Of a stretch of 15,359 bases of DNA, positions 6,576 to 13,294 are shown piece by piece. Every line of letters starts with the position of its first letter. Positions within the stretch are counted from its first letter, which is position 1. Origin of the DNA: Flavobacterium sp. (GTDB taxonomy: Bacteria > Bacteroidota > Bacteroidia > Flavobacteriales > Flavobacteriaceae); contig DMHA01000083.1 of NCBI GenBank assembly GCA_003449615.1, forward strand, positions 1-15,359. Reading direction: 5' to 3'. A program made the position numbers and the translations under genes. The notes below the pieces were generated by a model. It worked only from the letters and a program-made list of their open reading frames with translations, had not been told where the DNA came from and did no database searches.

Positions 6576-7571
6576 TTACTTTTTCAAACTTTCCTTAATA
6601 CTTTTCATCAACTCCGCTCCTCCATTTTCCAAAATTTCATTGGCACAATTGAAACCTAATTTTTTCCATTCTTCAACGGGAACAACTTTCTCAATTTCCA
6701 ATTTCTGTTTTCCATCAATAGACAACAAAGAACCTTTGAAAGTAAAGGTGTCTTCCAACTCGCAATATCTTGCTAATGCACCAATGGGTGCCGTGCAGCC
6801 GCCTTCGAGCGTTTTTAGGAATTGTCTTTCTATATAGGTACAAATTTCGGTTTCGATATCATTCAGTTGAGAAACGGCATCCAAAGTAAAATCATCATTC
6901 CCCATTGCGACAACCACCATTGCGCCTTGCGCTGGAGCTGGAATCATCCAATCGAGAGCCTCCCCAACCCCTACGAAGGAGGGGCTTTTTATGATGAATG
7001 AAGCGCTACTTGCTCCCCTCTCCTTGCGAGATGGGTTGGGGGTGAGGCCTAATCTTTCCAATCCCGCTGCTGCAAAAACGGCTCCGTTCCAATCGCTTTC
7101 GTTTAGTTTTTGCATTCGAGTATTCACGTTTCCACGCAAATCGACTACTGTATGATTTGGATATTTATGCAACCATTGGGCTTGACGACGCAAACTTCCT
7201 GTGGCGATAGTTGGGTTTGCTTCGAGAAAATCGAGGTTTCCTTTGTGAACCAAAATATCCAAAGTATTGGCTCTTTTGAGAACTGCCGCTTGAACAATCC
7301 CAATAGGCAAAGCCGTTGGCACGTCTTTCATCGAATGTACAGCAATATCGACTTGGCCATTTATCATAGCAATGTCTAAAGTTTTTGTGAAAATTCCGGT
7401 AATTCCGAGTTCGTAAAGTGGTTTGTCGAGAATGATGTCGCCTTGCGATTTTACGGCTATAATTTCGGTTTTGTAACCTAAATCATTTAATTTTTTTTGA
7501 ACGGTGTGGGCTTGCCAAAGCGCTAATTCGCTGTCGCGAGTTCCTATTCGAATTGTTTTTTTTGAATCCAT
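6576..7571 (-). CDS. hemC: Porphobilinogen deaminase (hydroxymethylbilane synthase) with an in-frame palindromic insert
   Basis: Polymerises four porphobilinogens into hydroxymethylbilane in the cytoplasm. Family markers are IRIGTRDSELALWQ (7-20), the catalytic Asp83 in VAVHSMKDVPT-like VHSMKDVPT (78-86), TGSLRRQAQW (124-133), VDLRGNVNTR (143-152), PAPAQGA (211-217), and the dipyrromethane-cofactor cysteine in LEGGCTAPIGA (Cys259). At 331 residues it is about 20-25 longer than usual. The excess is residues of about 176-206 (TPNPSRKERGASS...SPSFVGVGEA), encoded by a GC-rich imperfect palindrome at 6958-7048. The insert lies between the AAGLERLGL helix and the PAPAQGA segment and leaves every catalytic block in frame. 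Its 3' end is duplicated at 5721-5868. It follows hemA by 55 bp. Confidence 0.96.
   Translation of the reverse strand: MDSKKTIRIGTRDSELALWQAHTVQKKLNDLGYKTEIIAVKSQGDIILDKPLYELGITGIFTKTLDIAMINGQVDIAVHSMKDVPTALPIGIVQAAVLKRANTLDILVHKGNLDFLEANPTIATGSLRRQAQWLHKYPNHTVVDLRGNVNTRMQKLNESDWNGAVFAAAGLERLGLTPNPSRKERGASSASFIIKSPSFVGVGEALDWMIPAPAQGAMVVVAMGNDDFTLDAVSQLNDIETEICTYIERQFLKTLEGGCTAPIGALARYCELEDTFTFKGSLLSIDGKQKLEIEKVVPVEEWKKLGFNCANEILENGGAELMKSIKESLKK
6958..7048. repeat. 91-bp GC-rich imperfect palindrome inserted in frame in hemC
   Basis: The left arm GCCTCCCCAACCC...GAAGGAGGGGC (6958-6985) and the right arm GCTCCCCTCTCCTTGCGAG...GGGTTGGGGGTGAGGC (7012-7048) are near reverse complements with small gaps, around a 26-bp AT-richer centre. 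Each arm is also a GGGG/CCCC hairpin in itself. Read through hemC, the element gives TPNPSRKERGA, a short linker, then SPSFVGVGEA. Composition is sharply unlike the flanking hemC codons, and one half resembles the smaller element in hemF (1581-1610). Confidence 0.88.
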
Positions 7572-7626
7572 TAAACCTTTTTCTTTTTTTAAACCATAAA
7601 GATATTAAGGTTTGTTAAGATATTTA

Positions 7627-8931
7627 CTATGAGAGGGTGATTTTGTATTTTTCTTCGATAGGTGAAGTTGTTTTTTGAGGAGTTTGTAATCCAATTTGGA
7701 ATACTTTCTCAATAAAATCGATGCTTTCATCAACCGAAGTATTTTCGTCTTTGAGGTGACTGGCGAAATGGTTGGTGATTTTTTGGATAATTCTAGAACT
7801 AATTAATTCGGCTTGTTCCTCATCGAAATTAGATAATTTTTTGCGTTGAAAAGTCAATTCTCCGGCAACAATATCATTCAATTTAGCTTTCAATGCGTGA
7901 ATAGTTGGTGCATATTTTCGACCATTCATCCAAGTATTCAATTCTAATTTCATATCCTCGATAATGGCTTCAGCGGCTGGAATGTGTTGTTTTCTTCTTT
8001 CGAGCGTATCATCGGTCATTTGAGACAAATAATCCATGTGGATTAAAGTTACGCCAGGAATTTGTTGCACATCAGCATTCACATTTTTTGGAATGGATAA
8101 ATCCAAGACCAAAAGGTCCTTTTTTAAATTCAACAAAGTTTTGTCGATAGTTGGATTCTGAGCACCAGTTGCTACTACTAAAACATCTGCTTTTTGTAGT
8201 TCAAGATGCAAATCCGAATAATCTTTTACGATTAAATTCAATTTTCCAGCCAGCATTTCGGCTGTGCTTTTGGTTCTGTTTATTAAAGTAATCTGCTCGT
8301 TTTTGGTGTGTTTTACAAGGTTCTCACAAGTATTTCTACCTATTTCTCCAGTGCCAAAAAGCAGAATATTTTTATTTCCAATATATTCAACACTTTTCAT
8401 TATGAATTGAACCGCAGCAAAAGAAACAGAAGTGGCACCTGAACTAATTTCGGTTTCGTTTTTAATTCTTTTGCTAGTTTGAATAACAGTGTTGATTAAT
8501 CTGTCAAGAAATGCATTGATTAAACCCAAAGAACGAGACTCTTCAAAACTGTTTTTTATTTGTCCAATGATTTCGAAATCGCCGAGAATTTGACTGTCTA
8601 AACCAGTTCCAACACGAAACATGTGGTCGATAGCTTCTTGACTTTTATATACAAAACCCACTTTTTGAAAATCTTCAACGGTACCATTACTATTCTCACA
8701 AACTAATTTTATCAATTGGAAAGGGTGATCGGCATAGCCATAAATTTCGGTGCGATTGCAGGTAGAGGTCACGATTAAACTCTCGATACCTTCTTCTTTG
8801 GCTTGGAGTAATACCTTGGTTTTTGCTTTGGCATCCAGACTAAACTTACCTCTCACTTCGGCATCTGCCTTCTTGTAACTTAATCCTATGGAGTAGAAAG
8901 TTTTGTGTTTGGGTATGTTTAGGTTTTCCAT
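7627..8931 (-). CDS. hemA: Glutamyl-tRNA reductase
   Basis: First committed step of the C5 haem pathway: NADPH-dependent reduction of glutamyl-tRNA to glutamate-1-semialdehyde. The 434-residue length is typical. Visible features are SIGLSYKKADAEVRGKF (14-30), the active-site cysteine in IVTSTCNRTEIYGY (Cys58), SQILGDFEIIGQIK (113-126), the Rossmann nucleotide-binding loop LLFGTGEIGRN (190-200), INRTKSTAEML, and the C-terminal dimerisation helices. It is the first gene of the minus-strand haem run and has a good candidate promoter just upstream (8958-8989). hemL, needed for the next step, is not in the window. It is divergent from the AraC-family regulator at 9156. Confidence 0.98.
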   Translation of the reverse strand: MENLNIPKHKTFYSIGLSYKKADAEVRGKFSLDAKAKTKVLLQAKEEGIESLIVTSTCNRTEIYGYADHPFQLIKLVCENSNGTVEDFQKVGFVYKSQEAIDHMFRVGTGLDSQILGDFEIIGQIKNSFEESRSLGLINAFLDRLINTVIQTSKRIKNETEISSGATSVSFAAVQFIMKSVEYIGNKNILLFGTGEIGRNTCENLVKHTKNEQITLINRTKSTAEMLAGKLNLIVKDYSDLHLELQKADVLVVATGAQNPTIDKTLLNLKKDLLVLDLSIPKNVNADVQQIPGVTLIHMDYLSQMTDDTLERRKQHIPAAEAIIEDMKLELNTWMNGRKYAPTIHALKAKLNDIVAGELTFQRKKLSNFDEEQAELISSRIIQKITNHFASHLKDENTSVDESIDFIEKVFQIGLQTPQKTTSPIEEKYKITLS

Positions 8932-8957
8932 ATATGATCTTTTTTTAATCGGACTGA

Positions 8958-8989
8958 CAAAGTTAGAGCTAAGGTATTTATTAAAACAA
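8958..8989 (-). promoter_or_regulatory. Candidate promoter of the hemA operon
   Basis: On the minus strand, TTG at 8989-8987 is followed after 21 bases by TAACTTTG at 8965-8958. This matches the Bacteroidetes consensus TTG / TAnnTTTG with an allowed 17-23 base spacer. Transcription would begin near 8950-8953, leaving about 20 bases of leader before the hemA ATG at 8931. It is the best promoter match on this strand. Confidence 0.65.
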
Positions 8990-9035
8990 CGCTTAAAGTA
9001 CTATTTGTGTCGCCAAATGATTTTTGTTTATAAGT

Positions 9036-9065
9036 CTGAAAATTAATTTTAAAACACTATTTTTG
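9036..9065 (+). promoter_or_regulatory. Candidate promoter of the AraC-family gene
   Basis: TATTTTTG at 9058-9065 matches the -7 consensus TAnnTTTG. CTG at 9036-9038 is a one-mismatch -33 element at a 19-base spacing. The leader would be about 85 bases. It is weaker than the hemA promoter because of the -33 mismatch. Confidence 0.4.
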
Positions 9066-9120
9066 TAATGAAATCAGGCTTTTATAAAACAAAAGTAAAT
9101 TTCATTTGTTAACAATAACC

Positions 9121-9132
9121 TGATAATTATCA
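9121..9132. promoter_or_regulatory. Perfect palindrome TGATAATTATCA before the AraC-family gene
   Basis: A perfect 12-base palindrome sits 23 bases before the AraC-family start, within the probable leader. Its GATAAT/ATTATC halves resemble the hexamers of Fur-type operators, though it is shorter than a full 19-base Fur box. It could be a site for an iron regulator or for autoregulation. AT-rich palindromes also arise by chance, so this is a tentative call. Confidence 0.35.
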
Positions 9133-9155
9133 TATTAATTAAAAAAAATGTCGCA

Positions 9156-10028
9156 ATGAGTTCACAGGATATTATAACAATTGAAGATGACTTTACCCTA
9201 CTTCGTTTCCAAAATGACAGTGACGAAGTGTATTGTACACAACGCGAAGTAAAAAGCGGATTGATACAATTTCACTTTGGTCTAAAAGGAAAAGCCAAAT
9301 TTCTTTTCAATCAAGGAAGTTATGCTTTAGATTTAAAAGAAGAGAAGTCTTTATTGCTTTACAACCCACAAAAAGAACTTCCTTTGAACCTTGAAATAGC
9401 TCCAAATTCTTGGGTAATTTCGGTTATTATTTCCATCCAAAAATTTCATAATTTATTTTCTTCTGAAGCCAATTACATCACTTTTTTGAGTGACGACAAC
9501 AAGGACAAAAAATATTATAAAGAAGGTGACATCAGTCCGTCGATGGCGATTGTATTGACACAATTGTTTCATTACAATCTGCATCCATCAATAAAAAACT
9601 TGTATTATAAAGGTAAAGGATACGAATTATTGAGTTTGTATTTCAACCGAACCGAAGATCCAAATGCAGAACAATGTCCGTTTTTGATTGATGAAGAAAA
9701 CGTTTTGAAAATAAAAAAAGCCAAAGAACTCGTTCTCGCTAATATTGCCGAACCGCCAAGTTTGCAGGAATTGGCCGATGAAGTAGGACTGACTTTAAAG
9801 AAGCTAAAAATGGGTTTCAAACAAATTTATGGCGACACTGTTTATGGTTTCCTTTTCGATTATAAAATGGATTCTGCCCGAAAATTATTAGACAGTGGTT
9901 CGTTTAATGTGAATGAAGTAGGCTTGAAAATTGGTTACAGCACTGGAAGTCATTTTATTGCCGCTTTCAAAAAGAAATTTGGCACTACTCCGAAGAAATA
10001 TTTGATGGCTATTAATCCGAATATGTAA
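9156..10028 (+). CDS. AraC-family transcriptional regulator, divergent from hemA
   Basis: A 290-residue regulator. The C-terminal DNA-binding domain has two helix-turn-helix units: SLQELADEVGLTLKKLKMGFK (about 202-222, described by its ends) and VNEVGLKIGYSTGSHFIAAFKKKFG (about 252-276), closing with TTPKKYL. The N-terminal 180 residues have no obvious transmembrane segment and resemble the ligand-sensing half of PchR/YbtA-type regulators, which control siderophore and iron uptake; this is a loose resemblance. The position between hemA and hemH, with a shared divergent control region, suggests it adjusts haem synthesis to iron or haem supply. I chose the ATG at 9156. The earlier ATG at 9148 opens only a three-codon frame whose TGA overlaps this start. 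Confidence 0.88.
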   Translation: MSSQDIITIEDDFTLLRFQNDSDEVYCTQREVKSGLIQFHFGLKGKAKFLFNQGSYALDLKEEKSLLLYNPQKELPLNLEIAPNSWVISVIISIQKFHNLFSSEANYITFLSDDNKDKKYYKEGDISPSMAIVLTQLFHYNLHPSIKNLYYKGKGYELLSLYFNRTEDPNAEQCPFLIDEENVLKIKKAKELVLANIAEPPSLQELADEVGLTLKKLKMGFKQIYGDTVYGFLFDYKMDSARKLLDSGSFNVNEVGLKIGYSTGSHFIAAFKKKFGTTPKKYLMAINPNM

Positions 10029-10035
10029 GCATTTG

Positions 10036-10081
10036 AAAAAAATCTAAAAAATCTAAAAAATCTAAAAAATCTAAAAAAATC
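10036..10081. repeat. Tandem 9-base A-tract repeat upstream of hemH
   Basis: Five consecutive units of A6-7 plus TCT (10036-10045, 10046-10054, 10055-10063, 10064-10072, 10073-10081) fill most of the 63-bp gap between the AraC-family gene and hemH, ending 10 bases before the hemH ATG. Such short-period repeats can gain or lose units by strand slippage. Here that would change leader length and hemH translation rather than any protein. Confidence 0.85.
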
Positions 10082-10091
10082 AAACAAAAAT

Positions 10092-11105
10092 ATGAAAGGA
10101 GTATTATTAGTTAACCTTGGCTCACCAGAAAGTCCAACCGCAAAAGATGTAAAACCGTATTTAGACGAATTTTTAATGGACAAATACGTAATTGACGTTC
10201 CGTTTTTGTTGCGAGCATTGTTAGTTCGTGGCATTATTCTTCAAACCAGACCCAAAAAATCAGCGGCAGCTTATGCTAAAATTTGGTGGGAGGAAGGTTC
10301 GCCATTGGTCGTAATTTCCAAAAGAATGCACCAAAAAGTCAAAAAACTGGTTGACATTCCGGTTTCGTTGGCTATGCGTTATGGAAAAATGTCCATTCTC
10401 AAAGGATTACAAGAATTGCATGACAAAGGCGTCGACGAAGTGATGCTTTTTCCTTTATACCCGCAACACGCAATGGCTTCGACAACGACCATTTTAGAAT
10501 TGGCCGAAGAGCATAGAAAAAAGTATTTTCCGGAAATGAAATTCACGATTGTTCCTGCTTTTTATAACAAACCCGACTACTTAAAAAACCTTGCTGATTC
10601 TATTCAATCCCATTTGGAAGGTTTTGAATACGATCATTTGTTGTTCTCTTATCACGGAATTCCAGAGCGTCACATTCGCAAAACCGATATAACAAAATCG
10701 CACTGCAAAATTGATGGTTCTTGCTGCAATACGCCTTCACCAGCGCATGAATTTTGTTACCGTCACCAATGTTACGAAACCACAAAACAAGTGGTAAAAC
10801 TATTAGGAATTCCGGAAGGAAAATACAGTCAGACTTTTCAATCCAGATTGGCGGGAGACAAATGGCTTACACCTTACACCGATGTTGAAGTAAACAAAAT
10901 GCCTGAGAAAGGCATTAAGAATTTGGCAGTAGTTACGCCCGCTTTCGTTTCGGATTGCTTGGAAACATTGGAAGAAATTGCCATGGAAGCCAACCACCAA
11001 TTCAAGGAAAACGGAGGCGAAAATTTTATGGCAATTCCTTGTTTGAATGACGATGATGCTTGGTGTAAAACGGTGGGGAATTGGATTAATGATTGGGCTA
11101 AATAA
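10092..11105 (+). CDS. hemH: Ferrochelatase with an extra internal Cys-rich segment
   Basis: Inserts Fe2+ into protoporphyrin IX (or coproporphyrin in other lineages); the last step of the haem pathway. The 337-residue protein carries the family blocks GVLLVNLGSPESP (3-15), PLYPQHAMAST (121-131), the metal-handling His188 in LLFSYHGIPERH (183-194) and FVSDCLETLEEI (285-296; catalytic-region Glu291). Between SYHGIPERH and the following helix, where the E. coli enzyme has a short linker, there is a segment with five cysteines: Cys205, 211, 212, 222 and 227 (SHCKIDGSCC...EFCYRHQCYETT). This resembles the internal [2Fe-2S] segment described in ferrochelatases such as that of Myxococcus. It follows the AraC-family gene by 63 bp, so the two are probably co-transcribed. 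Confidence 0.97.
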   Translation: MKGVLLVNLGSPESPTAKDVKPYLDEFLMDKYVIDVPFLLRALLVRGIILQTRPKKSAAAYAKIWWEEGSPLVVISKRMHQKVKKLVDIPVSLAMRYGKMSILKGLQELHDKGVDEVMLFPLYPQHAMASTTTILELAEEHRKKYFPEMKFTIVPAFYNKPDYLKNLADSIQSHLEGFEYDHLLFSYHGIPERHIRKTDITKSHCKIDGSCCNTPSPAHEFCYRHQCYETTKQVVKLLGIPEGKYSQTFQSRLAGDKWLTPYTDVEVNKMPEKGIKNLAVVTPAFVSDCLETLEEIAMEANHQFKENGGENFMAIPCLNDDDAWCKTVGNWINDWAK

Positions 11106-11109
11106 AAAT

Positions 11110-11172
11110 GTTTAAGAGTTTAAGGTTTAAAGTTGTTTACAGGACTTAAACCTTAAACTTTAAACTTTAAAC
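11110..11172. repeat. Inverted repeat of the GTTTAAGG family between hemH and the hemJ-like gene
   Basis: The left arm (from 11110, including the 22-base sequence at 11117-11138 identical to 1006-1027) faces a right arm ACTTAAACCTTAAACTTT... (11145-11172), so the gap folds into a long AT-rich hairpin. This is the complete form of the repeat whose single arm occurs upstream of hemB. It could attenuate hemH-hemJ readthrough. Confidence 0.8.
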
Positions 11173-11179
11173 AAAAAAT

Positions 11180-11734
11180 ATGGACTACTACAACTACCTA
11201 AAATCCCTTCACCTCATCTTTGTCATCACCTGGTTCGCCGGACTTTTTTATATTGTTCGCTTGTTTGTGTATCAAATTGAAGCTAATGATAAACCATCGC
11301 CCGAAAAAGAAATCTTGCAAAAACAATACAAAATAATGACCTATCGTTTGTGGTACATCATCACTTGGCCATCGGCGGTTTTGGCGAGTGTTTTTGCTTT
11401 TTGGATGTTGTTTTTTACCGATTTGGGCAAAGCTTGGTTGCTTATGCCTTGGATGCAAGTGAAACTTGGCTTTGTTTTTGCGCTGTATTTGTACCATTAC
11501 AAATGCCAAAAAATATTTAAGGAATTGCAAAATGACGAAGTAAAATATACCACAAATTATATGCGTTTGTGGAACGAAGGTGCTACAATTATCCTGTTTG
11601 CCGTGGTGTTCTTAGTCATTCTAAAAAATGCCGTAAACTGGATTTATGGCGTGGTCGGAATTATGTTGTTTTCAGTTTTGATTATGTTGGGCTTTCAATT
11701 TTATAAGAGAATACGAGAAAAATCTAACCACTAA
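11180..11734 (+). CDS. hemJ: HemJ-family (UPF0093) membrane protein, probable protoporphyrinogen IX oxidase
   Basis: A 184-residue inner-membrane protein with about five transmembrane segments (roughly 10-30, 56-79, 87-106, 132-150, 153-173). It matches the HemJ pattern: LHLIFVITWFAGLFYIVRLFVYQ (10-32, with the conserved His11), KIMTYRLWYIITWPS (51-65), WMQVKLGF (91-98, with the conserved Lys95) and MRLWNEGATIILF (128-140). HemJ oxidises protoporphyrinogen IX to protoporphyrin IX and binds haem through the conserved His. Placement directly after ferrochelatase fits the preceding step of the pathway. Divergent from well-studied HemJ (VYQ instead of VYH), so I treat it as family-level with probable function. 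The last codons overlap the start of the repeat at 11726. Confidence 0.8.
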   Translation: MDYYNYLKSLHLIFVITWFAGLFYIVRLFVYQIEANDKPSPEKEILQKQYKIMTYRLWYIITWPSAVLASVFAFWMLFFTDLGKAWLLMPWMQVKLGFVFALYLYHYKCQKIFKELQNDEVKYTTNYMRLWNEGATIILFAVVFLVILKNAVNWIYGVVGIMLFSVLIMLGFQFYKRIREKSNH

Positions 11735-11804
11735 GCTCACGGAGGAAGCACAAAGAACACTATTTTCTTTGTGTACGTTGTGACTTCTTAGTGCCTTTGC
11801 GGTA
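11726..11804. repeat. CCACTAAG-type imperfect palindrome between the hemJ-like gene and the sensor kinase
   Basis: AACCACTAAG...CACAAAG (from 11726) and CTTTGTG...CTTAGTGCCTTTGCGGT (to about 11803) are imperfect reverse complements around an AT-rich centre. The element begins in the final codons of the hemJ-like gene (its AAC CAC TAA end) and stops just before the kinase ATG at 11810. Similar 'cactaag...cttagtgcctt' repeats are widespread in Bacteroidetes intergenic regions. No coding capacity. Confidence 0.75.
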
Positions 11805-11809
11805 AAAAT

Positions 11810-13282
11810 ATGCTAAAAAACTTCAAGATATCAATGCTTTCGTTGCGAATTAGGATTTTCCTTTCGATGATAGTATTGATTATTGTGGCTTCGGTTTTAT
11901 TGGCTTCGATTTCAATTTTTCAATTCAAAAACGAAGCCAAACAATACCATCAGGAAAGACTGGAACACAAGGAAGACGCCATAAAAGAGAACATCAATTA
12001 TGTTCTTTCGAATACAACATATCCGCTTACGCCCAATAATTTGTCATTGATTTTCAAAGACAAAATTCACGAATTATCAGACATTCACAATTTAGAAATT
12101 AACATTTATAGCTTGGACGGAAAGCTTTTGAAATCATCAAAATCGAAGTTTTCTATTGATTCGGTCAAGCCACCTATACCAAAATATATCATTAAACTGG
12201 TTCAATCTTCTATCGAAAAAAGATACGTTGAAATCAAAACTATCGATGGAAAAAAGAATCGCTCTTCCTTTAGTTTGATAAAAGACGACAAGTTCAAACC
12301 ATTGGGAATCCTGAATTTGCCTTATGTGGAAGATGATAGTTATTATCAGGAGGAATTAGAAAGTTTCTTAATCCGATTAGCACAAGTCTATACTTTTATG
12401 CTTTTGGTAGCTTTTGCCGTGGCGTATTTTCTTTCGTCTTACATCACAAAATCGCTCAAAACCATTTCGGATAAATTGAGTGAAACGAGTTTGAACCAAA
12501 AAAACGAAAAAATTGTTCTCGAAGCCAGTAGCAAAGAAATCAACCTTTTGATTAATGCCTATAATGCAATGGTGGACGAACTCGAAAAAAGTGCCTTGAA
12601 ATTGGCCCAAAGCGAACGCGAAGAAGCTTGGCAAGAAATGGCCAAACAAGTCGCACACGAAATCAAAAACCCACTGACGCCAATGCGATTGACGGTGCAA
12701 AGTTTTCAAAGAAAATTTGACCCAAACGATCCTAATTTGAAACAAAAAATTAATGATTATTCCGAAACCTTGATACAACAAATCGACACGATGAGTTCGG
12801 TAGCTTCGGCATTTTCTAACTTTGCATCAATGCCAGCGCAACAAAATGAAACTTTGAATGTGGTGGATGTGGTAGAATTAACTTTGGATATTTTTAATGA
12901 AGAATACATCCATTTTGAGGCAGAAGACCAAGAAATAATTTCTAAAATTGACCGAACTCAACTCATCCGAATTATTACCAATCTGGTCAAAAACGCCATA
13001 CAATCTATTCCTAATAATCAAGAAAATAAAGCCATTTTGGTTACTATTAGCAAAGAAAACAACCACGTTACTATTTCCGTTTTAGATAATGGAATTGGCA
13101 TTGCAAAAGAAGATTTTAATCGAATTTTTGAACCCAAGTTTACCACTAAATCTAGCGGAATGGGTTTGGGTCTTGGCATTATCAAAAATATTATCGAAAA
13201 TTATAAAGGAACCATTACATTCGAATCACAAAAAGGAAAAGGAACCACATTTACTGTTTCGCTTCCAATAACCAACAGTTAA
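11810..13282 (+). CDS. NtrY-like membrane sensor histidine kinase
   Basis: A 490-residue two-transmembrane sensor kinase. TM1 is at about 14-36, then an extracytoplasmic sensory region (about 40-185), TM2 at about 190-210, a HAMP-like segment (about 212-262), and the phosphoacceptor H-box EMAKQVAHEIKNPLTPMR (276-293; His283), whose NPLTPM form is typical of NtrY/PAS-less nitrogen-type kinases. The ATPase has the N-box NLVKNAIQ (391-398), G1 DNGIG (426-430), F-box FNRIFEPKFTTK and G2 GMGLGLGI (450-457). No response regulator is adjacent, so it is an orphan here. The following enoyl-CoA hydratase starts 12 bp later, suggesting one transcript. The start is the first ATG after the repeat; Met9 is an alternative. 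Confidence 0.92.
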   Translation: MLKNFKISMLSLRIRIFLSMIVLIIVASVLLASISIFQFKNEAKQYHQERLEHKEDAIKENINYVLSNTTYPLTPNNLSLIFKDKIHELSDIHNLEINIYSLDGKLLKSSKSKFSIDSVKPPIPKYIIKLVQSSIEKRYVEIKTIDGKKNRSSFSLIKDDKFKPLGILNLPYVEDDSYYQEELESFLIRLAQVYTFMLLVAFAVAYFLSSYITKSLKTISDKLSETSLNQKNEKIVLEASSKEINLLINAYNAMVDELEKSALKLAQSEREEAWQEMAKQVAHEIKNPLTPMRLTVQSFQRKFDPNDPNLKQKINDYSETLIQQIDTMSSVASAFSNFASMPAQQNETLNVVDVVELTLDIFNEEYIHFEAEDQEIISKIDRTQLIRIITNLVKNAIQSIPNNQENKAILVTISKENNHVTISVLDNGIGIAKEDFNRIFEPKFTTKSSGMGLGLGIIKNIIENYKGTITFESQKGKGTTFTVSLPITNS

Positions 13283-13294
13283 AAAACCTAAATT

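Noticed and set aside
7572-7626. Weak inverted TTAAACC / GGTTTGTTAA in the hemA-hemC gap
   Set aside because: Short, interrupted and AT-rich; not distinguishable from chance in this base composition.
9950-10234. Minus-strand open frame with FFRFFRFF repeats
   Set aside because: The repeats come from reading the A-tract tandem repeat at 10036-10081 on the opposite strand. The frame overlaps the AraC-family gene and hemH and has no family features.
11198-11530. Minus-strand 110-codon open frame opposite the hemJ-like gene
   Set aside because: It is antisense to a protein with a clear transmembrane pattern and conserved HemJ residues, and its own translation has no recognisable features.
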